This document shows, piece after piece, positions 9,563-16,442 of a DNA stretch of 17,715 nucleotides; the first letter of the stretch is position 1; every line of letters begins with the position of its first letter. The stretch spans positions 1 through 17,715 of the forward strand of contig OUQQ01000431.1 in the NCBI GenBank assembly GCA_900404475.1, written 5' to 3'. The notes beneath the pieces are model-generated. The model was not told where the DNA came from, made no database searches, and saw only the letters and a program-made list of their open reading frames with translations. Source of the DNA: Spongospora subterranea (taxonomy: Eukaryota > Endomyxa > Phytomyxea > Plasmodiophorida > Plasmodiophoridae). The position numbers and the translations under genes are program-made.

Positions 9563-10766
9563 TTAGTCGACGACCCCATCTGCCAGGTGGCCTGTTTTGG
9601 TGCCAATGGTCGTCTCTGCCGGCCGATCGACTGTTTTCTGATCGCTGTCTCTCAATATGGCGCTAATCTGTTCGGACCTCGACCAGAGATCATCGCACAT
9701 GTCCGACATGGCGTTCTTGTTGATGGCGGCCGCCAGGTCCCTATCCTTCCCCGATCCTTCCTCGTCCTCGTCGTCGTCGCCATAGTTGGGCGTGTATTCC
9801 TCTGCCTGAATGGCGGCTTGGATGAGCGCCGCCCGAGTCTGGTGTTCCTTCTTCATATAATGAACCGTCGGCAGATCCCCATTCGGTATCAGCTTTCCCC
9901 AATCCAGTGTCAGTTTCCCAGTTTTCACCCAGACGTATTTCCTATACAGTTCCAGATCCGTTTCGGCTTTCGCCTTCAAGTCCGACAGTATCGCCATGTC
10001 TTCCTTCATGACCCGTTTCTCATTCTCCAAGGCCTCGAGTTTCCGCTCAAGTTCCCGTAGTGTCGACCTGAGTGAAATTTTCTCACTGGCTTGGTCCTGT
10101 TCGGACCTGATCGTCTTGACGTGCGCCATCGCCGCCGTGGTTTTCAGACAGCAGTCCATCTGACGAAACACGCTAACAATCAGGTTTCCCTGCCCTTTCG
10201 CCTTGGGCAGAGTCGCGATAATCGAGTTCAGACACGCCGCCGCCACGTCTCGCCTCTCTGCAAAAAACCAACGGAAAGCGCACGCGTCAAGCGGGGATGG
10301 GCATCAATCACGACGGAATACCCTGGACAGATATCGCTGTTGGGGGATGGACCTTGTTCAATTGCTCAATGGCTGTCCGAAACGTGACATCAATCGACGA
10401 CAACCTGGTCGAAATCCGATCGATTCCGGCTGATCGATCGACGCGCACGATATGATTGAATCGACATTCATCAACGGCCGTGTCGAACGATTCCTGACGA
10501 CGTCCGTCTACGAAAATTCGCTCTGTTAAAGTTCGTGATCTGGCCGGTCGCTGTTGATCAGCGACCTTGGTATTGGGCTGCTGAGTTCTGGCAGGTTTCG
10601 GGGATTTCGCCTGGGATCGGCGGCGGTCAAAGAGGAAGGCGGAAGGCGAGTGGTGAAGATGGTGGGGCGTGGCGACGATGGGGAAGACGGATTGCAGATC
10701 GGGGAGCGTGTGCAGCAACGGGGACGACTGGTATTGGAGCGGGTTCGATGCCCAGGAGGTATACAT
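9563..10766 (-). CDS. Unrecognised coiled-coil protein with an acidic stretch
   Basis: Two exons, 10766-10322 and 10257-9563, are separated by a 64-nt intron (10321-10258) with a GTATTC donor and a TTTTTTGCAG acceptor. The junction is phase 1 and gives TAISVQ-ERRDVAAACLN. The product is about 379 residues. The ATG at 10766 is chosen because an in-frame TAG lies just upstream. The first 90 residues are Ser/Pro/His/Arg-rich and look disordered. A helical coiled coil (about residues 215-265) carries RELERKLEALENEKRVMKED. A middle block (YVWVKTGKLTLDWGKLIPNG) and an acidic run (GDDDEDEEGSG) come before the C-terminus. I recognise no family. The gene is convergent with EDC4 and divergent from the FYVE gene. 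The opposite strand is also open over long stretches (9557-10060), but its translation has no domain logic and would not use the splice sites seen here. Confidence 0.6.
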
Positions 10767-11317
10767 CACCCAACGGGGCCAGCACGATCCCTATCCAAAA
10801 GATGATCGGGGTACCACTTCATCGCACCTAGGGATAAATCCCCCCTACTCAACAGCCAGCGATTTCTGACAACCGAAACCCGCTCCGCTACATCAGTCCC
10901 TCAATTTATCTCCTCGTCAACTACAGACGCAATGTATTGAAAAAATTGCCAAGTCCCAGATCTGGAAGCCGTCGAGCGACTACCTAGGGGGAGCGGATAC
11001 AAATGGACCAGCTGGCTGAGACACCTTGACCAGCAACTGATTCCTTATCAGTTCCCGCTTGCGGATTGGTGTAAATGGATCGATGACGGTCACGGCATGA
11101 TGGACTGCCGTTCGGCACCATCGGTCACCAATCTTGACAATCAAGGTCATGAGTCACCATTAGACCCAAAACCGGAACCGGGATCATATCGTGAATCAAT
11201 ATGGCGATCCAGTGCCTGTCTCCGGTCCTCACATTTCAAATCCATTTTTTCCTTTAACCGGATATCGCTATATAGGTAGACGTCGAAAGCACCTTAACGC
11301 AACCTCTATAAATCGCC
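10767..11317. other. Divergent intergenic region between the coiled-coil gene and the FYVE gene
   Basis: A 551-bp spacer should carry two promoters. No gene is seen; the open frames are short and on both strands. A TATATA string at 11269-11274, 44 bp before the FYVE start, is a possible core promoter element. A second TATAAAT-like string at 11307-11313 is probably too close to the ATG to serve as one. Confidence 0.45.
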
Positions 11318-12526
11318 ATGTCGTCAGCTGCGATGTTGCCATCGATGCCCGACATCCCGCCCATGGATCGTATGCACCATCGAACGACGACCACTTCCGC
11401 AAGCGTTGAGCGCGATCCCCGACCGTCTCTTAACGACGCCATCGACGAATTTTGCCCAGATATGACAACGGGCGCCGTGGAATGGGCCGACGAGGAGGTC
11501 ACCTGCTCGTTGGACAACGCCAAATTCCGTTCCATGTACCGACGCCGTCATCATTGTCGGGCGTGCGGGATCCTCGTCTGTTCGTCGTGTTCAGCAGAGG
11601 AGCGGGAACTGCCCGGATTCGGATTCGCCGATCAGCGACCGCAACGCGTCTGCGATGCGTGTGCCAGCAAGACGCCGGCCGAGCTGGACTGTCTGGCCAC
11701 GTTCTGGCAGACGATGGCGAACAAGAACGCCAGCGCTGAGATGCTGATGGTCGCCATGATGAACATCGCCAACGGGGACTTCCATTTCGCAAACGTCAAG
11801 ACGTCGAACTGGATGCGAATGAAGGAGCGGGTGGCGAATATGACGCAGCTGGAAGTGGGGATCTGCCAAGCTTTACTAAAAGACGCGTTGGAGATGAACG
11901 ACGAGAGCCCGTTGACGCCGGAACAGCTGGATATTGTCGCACTGGAACGGACGACGCGGTTGAAGAACACGGTGACGATGGTGAAGGGATTACGGTTGGA
12001 GGACGATTCCTCGTTCGTGATGCCCATGGACTTCGATAACCGATACGACGCCGTCGCCGAGTTACGTCAGAAGACGGTCGCCACATCGGAGTTGGATGAG
12101 CACGAGCAGGCGATGAAGGAGCTGGTCGATCGTCCCCGACATGAATTGACGACGGCCGACGTGATCAACATCTGGGGACGCTACCAGAAGTTCGGTGAAG
12201 ATCGCCATCAGGCGCTGGGCCAATCGCTGGAGAATCGCGTGAAGCAGATCCTAAACCAGGTGGTGCGGCGGGACCAGGTCGCGGCCAACGCCGAGCTGGA
12301 GGCGGCCCTGATCGACAAAAACGTCGAGAAGATCCGGAAAGCGATGGCAACGTCCGAGTCGGTCCTGGGCCTTTTGGCGAACAGCGAATACCGCGACTAC
12401 GTGATGCCCGATATTCACGTCGTCGTGCCCGGGTTCGCCGCCCATCGTCGTAGTGCTGTCAGACTGATCGCGCCATCGGCTCGCAAGCGGAACTCGTCGC
12501 TCTACCCACCGATGCAGGTTGATTGA
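11318..12526 (+). CDS. FYVE zinc-finger protein with an atypical zinc-ligand set
   Basis: A single-exon gene of 402 residues, starting at an ATG in good context (GCCATG). FYVE domains bind phosphatidylinositol 3-phosphate on endosomal membranes, so a role in endosome or autophagy trafficking is inferred. The domain spans about residues 54-118. Visible are W56, C63, the basic RRRHHCRACG motif (C80, C83), C88, C91, and the RVCDAC motif (C112, C115). The position normally held by the second cysteine is Asp66 (CSLD instead of CxxC), and the W-to-first-Cys spacing is about two residues shorter than in EEA1. The basic pocket and RVC motif are intact, so lipid binding may remain. Residues 120-370 are charged and mostly helical, with stretches such as FWQTMANKNASAEML and LENRVKQILNQVVRR. 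I recognise no second domain, so the protein may be a family specific to this lineage. No intron is needed, unlike most neighbours. Confidence 0.88.
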   Translation: MSSAAMLPSMPDIPPMDRMHHRTTTTSASVERDPRPSLNDAIDEFCPDMTTGAVEWADEEVTCSLDNAKFRSMYRRRHHCRACGILVCSSCSAEERELPGFGFADQRPQRVCDACASKTPAELDCLATFWQTMANKNASAEMLMVAMMNIANGDFHFANVKTSNWMRMKERVANMTQLEVGICQALLKDALEMNDESPLTPEQLDIVALERTTRLKNTVTMVKGLRLEDDSSFVMPMDFDNRYDAVAELRQKTVATSELDEHEQAMKELVDRPRHELTTADVINIWGRYQKFGEDRHQALGQSLENRVKQILNQVVRRDQVAANAELEAALIDKNVEKIRKAMATSESVLGLLANSEYRDYVMPDIHVVVPGFAAHRRSAVRLIAPSARKRNSSLYPPMQVD

Positions 12527-12660
12527 TCCCCCAATATAGAATAATACACAATCAACGCCAGGGCACTTTAGCATATCATTGGTGGTGATACCCGCCCATT
12601 TGTACCTGAATTTACACGAATGGCATGAATTATATATTAAATAGGGTGAATATATCGAAA

Positions 12661-12689
12661 GGCATTGCCACGAATGCTACGGCAATACC
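12661..12689. repeat. Short imperfect hairpin between two convergent genes
   Basis: GGCATTGCC at 12661-12669 and GGCAATACC at 12681-12689 can pair over eight of nine positions with an 11-nt loop. It lies in the 178-bp space between the convergent stop codons of the FYVE and Serinc genes, where 3' ends must form. A role in 3'-end formation is only a guess. Confidence 0.3.
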
Positions 12690-12704
12690 CTTGTCGAAAT
12701 GAGT

Positions 12705-14003
12705 TTAGTTGCCGAAATCTCGATTGGGTAGGACGATAGGGGCGATCAAAGTCCATACATAAAGCGCCGTCGTTGTCCATGTCGTTATCAACGAGACCCA
12801 TAACAATTGGGCTTTTGATTGGAGTGTACCTGGAGCTGGATTCGTGTCAACGTTCCAGTTGGAGACGGCCATTGTCATGTATAAAGCGGACAGCGCCATC
12901 AGTACATGAAACTGGATATTCTGCGACTTGACGGCCTGGGCGTCCTCTTCACTCAGGTCATCGATTGGATGGGAATTTTCTGGCTGCGATTCAACTAAAT
13001 TGAAGGGAATATCGGCCTGAATTACGAGGGGTTCCCGTTGTGCACCGAAAACAGTGGTCCTTGAAAGGCTAAATGACGACCAGCACAGAGTGACGGCGGC
13101 GATTATCAGCCCATATGTATCAAAGGAGTGAGTGGAGAACTGAAATCGCGAGCATGTGGACGGCTCAGCGGTCAAGGCTCCGTATAGCGTGAATGTCTCA
13201 TAGGCGAACATCACCGACGAGGTTAATATGGTTCCTGTAGCACATTAGATTGAGAAGTCGACGCTGGAAACGATATCGACAAATCTACCATGAGGAACGA
13301 GATTGGATAACGCCAAAAGCGTATAAACAACGGCGCTGAAAATATTGATCGTTATGACCACTTGCTGCCAAGCACATTCATCGGATCCGCCAAACCAATA
13401 ATAGAAAAGGGAAGAGACAACGATGCTTCCGAGCCACAAAATCGCAGAGACTGCCAGAGTGGCAATAAGCCAAGGGCGTTCATCGTCAGCGGTCCAGGAC
13501 GCATTCCAGTCGTACGACATTATGATCAAGAGCATAATCTGTAATAGCAAGAATGCACCTGCGCCGTATTGACTGAAGATCACATAGGGGCCGATCACGT
13601 CGTTGTTGACCAGGAAGCTTGCCACGATCAGCAGAAACCATAGCAATAGCTTGGCTGCGGCGAATCCATAATGAAATGAGGCACTGATTGCAGCACCGAT
13701 CCCATTGACTAAAAAGAAGAAAAACATTGCCATACATATTCTGAAGGCAGCTTGGGTTCGAAAACATTCCTGGGTTGTACAGGATTTGAATGAATATAAT
13801 CCGATTTTGGATACGACATCCCCGCTCTGATATCGCACCAAAAGTGACGATATAGCCGTCAGGAACACGATCATCATATAGAATAATTTCGAGCCACGAG
13901 ACGAGGACGTGATCGATGAGACCGCTTTACAGCACATGAACCCGCCACACGAACCAGCGCATGATCCCAGACACGCCAGCGGTGCCGAGACGATTGCCCC
14001 CAT
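12705..14003 (-). CDS. SERINC: Serinc / TMS1 family multi-pass membrane protein
   Basis: Two exons: 14003-13289 and 13234-12705. The 54-nt intron 13288-13235 has a GTAGAT donor, a CTAAT branch-like string and a CTACAG acceptor. The phase-1 junction restores the family motif as LSNLVPHG-TILTSSVM. The product is about 414 residues, slightly shorter than yeast TMS1 or human Serincs (about 450-470). The N-terminus is the typical Cys/Gly-rich segment (PLACLGSCAGSCGGFMCCK). About ten hydrophobic helices follow, including FYMMIVFLTAISSLLV, FRICMAMFFFFLVNGIGA, LLLQIMLLIIMSYDWN and, at the end, ALYVWTLIAPIVLPNRDF. The ALTAEPSTC motif after the intron is also typical. The family was named for incorporating serine into membrane lipids. 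Later work points to lipid scrambling, and some animal members restrict viruses; which applies here is unknown. It likely acts at the plasma membrane or in endomembranes. Confidence 0.93.
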
Positions 14004-14306
14004 ATCCTAGTCCTGGCCGATATTATCTGCACGCGCCCTCCCGGACCTCTCCGGTAATCAATTGCCCTTACCCTGAATTAAGGCAATCGCCGTCTATGAA
14101 TCATATCATCCTCATAAAACTGTTATCAATCTGTCAAAAAAGAGACCAATATTTTCTGCGCACTTACACGTCCGCGTCAGAAAACCCCAATAAAATGCGC
14201 AGTGAACATCTGTTACAATCTACAGAAGCACATTCGAGCGCGAACTTACAGTACTGTACACGCTGTGGTAGGCATTGACTACGTTACCGGTTGGAGGACA
14301 AGTCGT

Positions 14307-14329
14307 GTGGGTAGTACTGTAATACCCAC
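14307..14329. repeat. Small perfect hairpin
   Basis: GTGGGTA at 14307-14313 pairs exactly with TACCCAC at 14323-14329 around a 9-nt loop that contains GTACTGTA. It may be a protein-binding palindrome or a remnant of the inverted-repeat elements to its right. Confidence 0.4.
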
Positions 14330-14531
14330 AATTGAACGATGACTTGATGGGATGACGGACCACGTTGGAGAAATACTCTTCCGGAAACGGTTGATGTGCA
14401 GCTGCGGTAAGAGGTCCCTCGGTCAGATATCACATTGCATGTGTACGAAGAGCCGAAGAGGTCTCTCCCGTCAGAGGTATGGCTACCAGAGGAGAAGGTC
14501 TGGCGGTCTCCGTCGTCACCATGATGACTGT

Positions 14532-14778
14532 GGAATGCTGCACTGGCCGCTGCAGCACTGACCGCAAGGCAAAAAACAACTGCCGTGTTTTGAAGAATTT
14601 CCAGTTCAGGAAACTCTGCTTGACAACTTCAGGACCACAGGAGGACAATCCCCCCATGCATTTTCTGCGTCCGCGATCTGGCGAAACACCAGCGCTCCCG
14701 AAGATTTGAAGCAGAGTTTCCTGCGAAGAACGGCAGCCGTACATTGCGGTAAGTGCTTCAGCGGCGAGTGCAGCATTC
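14532..14778. repeat. Diverged inverted repeat of a coding-like segment
   Basis: The left arm 14532-14621 and right arm 14707-14778 are reverse complements with clear but decayed identity. There is an exact 15-bp block (CAGGAAACTCTGCTT at 14607-14621 against its complement near 14709-14723), and a second block encodes NAALAA and ALTA on both arms. The left arm carries about 18 extra bases. The right arm read on the minus strand gives RKNAALAAEALTAMYGC, then SSQETLLQIF. The left arm read on the plus strand gives NAALAAAALTARQK and soon hits a stop. Weaker pairing continues into the 85-nt loop. This looks like an old inverted duplication of a gene piece, more decayed than the element at 14950-15265. 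The parent gene is not in this window. Confidence 0.7.
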
Positions 14779-14949
14779 TTGCGCTTACGCGCCGCCTTGG
14801 TCTCAGACACCGGCGTAGAAAACTGTCGGTCGGCCGGGATCGGCTTTTGGAGAGGGTAACTCGATTCCTATGGTAGGTCGATATAGTATCGCGCTACACT
14901 TGATTAAACAAGGCAGCACGATCTGAGCGAGATATAATAACGGGCAATC

Positions 14950-15265
14950 TCCGCGTGCGTCTTAGAGACTTGTTCAAGTGAAATCGCAGCTCCATCTAGT
15001 GTGGATCACCACACACGCTAAAGATTCGAAAGGAACAGCAATCCCAGTGGCGGCTGCCCATGACCTCGCATCTATGCAACTGTTGAAGACCCAGTATGCC
15101 CGAACTATTGATTGTCGATTGTCGCCATTATCATCGGTCTTCAACAGTTGCATAGATGCGAGGTCATGGGCATCCGCCACTGGGATTGCTGTTCTTTTTT
15201 TGTGGTGATCCACACTAGATGGAGCTGCGATTTCACTTGAACAAGTCTCTAAAGACGCACGCGGA
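14950..15265. repeat. Long, nearly perfect inverted repeat (about 130-bp stem, 44-nt loop)
   Basis: The left arm 14950-15091 and right arm 15136-15265 are almost exact reverse complements. They differ mainly by a 12-nt length difference near 15015-15032, where the right arm has a run of T, and by about three substitutions. The outer ends are sharp: TCCGCGTGCGTCT on the left pairs with AGACGCACGCGGA on the right. Transcribed, this gives a very stable stem of about 130 bp with a loop at 15092-15135. Both arms encode the same peptide, around TAIPVA, AHDLASMQLLKT, so the arms probably come from a protein-coding fragment. Candidates are a hairpin-RNA gene feeding small RNAs, a fold-back transposon, or a recent inverted duplication. 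The high arm identity implies a young element or selection for pairing. Confidence 0.9.
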
Positions 15266-15477
15266 TACTGTCAGTGTACTGTAAGAGGGACTATCGGAAG
15301 GCCACGCCCCCCGTGAACATCTCATCTCGTGATTGTATCAACAGTATATTAACCCCATTCCGACAATTCATTGGTGACCGATCGGTTATGGCGAGGGGTA
15401 CAGAGGAGGCTCCATTATCATCATCAGGTTATATGATTGCTCCAATATCGACTGGAACGTTCTGGTTTTGACCGTAT

Positions 15478-16301
15478 ATGGACGGCGCAGGGGAGGCGCC
15501 TGGGATCGATGACACCATGGAATCAGGGGAGGTGGTCGATCTTCCCACTTCAATCCTTAAGAAAATTGATGATGATCTCATTGTCGAAATAACATATGGG
15601 AGTGGTGCGCCGCCGTGGCTGCAAAGAGAATTCGAAAAGCTAATCACAACATGCAATCAACGCCACACGCCAAATTCGGCGAATACCCAGAAGACCATTC
15701 GATACGGGCAATCATTCTGCGTTGATCGTCATGGAAGTGACCAACGTCCTCCCACATCGATTCGCTACGAGGTTGCGAATCCAATCCCGCTTCCTGTACG
15801 AGATCTTCCAGCCCAAGCCTGTTTTAACTGCGGTGTTAGTGGGCATTCGGTTAGGGATTGCCCTCATCCCGCTGAAGCCGATATAATCCGCGAGAATGTC
15901 AGGCAATTTAAAGCTCTTCAAGCTGCAAAAAACGAAACACATTCGCAAGCTAGGTATGTTTTTAACTCTCCACTATTGTCACCAGTAGTTTTGCTCCCAT
16001 TTTGACCTTTCGGAGTTGGGAAGGTTTTTATTTTATATCGGAACGCGAGTTATTGAAGATCTGCAGGTATTATCATGATCGCCCCGTATCAGATGGTAAA
16101 GAGGCGCCTGCAAAGTATGCACGCTATGACGACAAAAGGCAAGGATCATCGGGGGCGCACTCGCGGTATTCCTCGCGATCGGATGCTCGAAGCGATCAAC
16201 GCGAGCCGTCCAATTTCCGTCAGTCGTCGTCGCGTCAGCAAGTATCGTCAGCAGGAGATTCACGAAATGATCGTGGCTATAATCGAGACAACCATTATTG
16301 A
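15478..16301 (+). CDS. CCHC zinc-knuckle protein resembling the ZCCHC8 / NEXT-complex family
   Basis: Exon 1 is 15478-15953 and exon 2 is 16067-16301, about 236 residues. The 113-nt intron (15954-16066) has a GTATGT donor and a CTGCAG acceptor, and the phase-2 junction gives NETHSQAR-YYHDRP. A CX2CX4HX4C knuckle is clear at C115, C118, H123 and C128 (ACFNCGVSGHSVRDCPHP). It is followed by IIRENVRQFKAL, which resembles the region after the knuckle in ZCCHC8. ZCCHC8 scaffolds the nuclear exosome targeting complex with the helicase MTR4 and an RNA-binding partner. However, the PSP domain that follows the knuckle in ZCCHC8 is not present. Instead the tail is Arg/Ser/Asp-rich and disordered (SRYSSRSDARSDQREP, DSRNDRGYNRDNHY). 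It is therefore either a shortened ZCCHC8-like protein or another RNA-binding zinc-knuckle protein. I see no retrotransposon gag features. The intron is about twice as long as the others in the window. Confidence 0.72.
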
Positions 16302-16442
16302 CCCCTCAAATGCTTGTAGATGCCGGCTTTTGACATCTAGATGTTGTTCAATATTGGATGACTGGTATCTATTTTGGGGTCTGCGCTATGGTTTATAAAT
16401 TATGACACAGAGCACATCCACTTTGGCGTTTTATATCTGATT

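Larger units (their letters stand above)
14004..15477. other. 1.5-kb gene-poor region holding two inverted repeats
   Basis: No credible gene was found between the Serinc start and the zinc-knuckle gene. The open frames here are short, and the longest (14810-14430, minus) and those at 14974-15213 read across the arms and loops of inverted repeats. The region has a small hairpin at 14307-14329 and two long inverted repeats (14532-14778 and 14950-15265). It also has three copies of the word GTACTGTA (14251-14258, 14314-14321, 15276-15283). Both flanking genes start at its edges, so it must also hold their promoters. Confidence 0.5.

Noticed and set aside
9557..10060. Long plus-strand open frame of 167 codons
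   Set aside because: It is antisense to the minus-strand coiled-coil gene. Its translation is a hydrophobic and Arg/Pro mix with no domain, as expected when codons of a charged helical protein are read backward.
11499..12350. Several Arg/Ser/Pro-rich open frames antisense or out of frame within the FYVE gene
   Set aside because: They are shadows of a G+C-rich coding sequence. The plus frame has an unmistakable FYVE domain.
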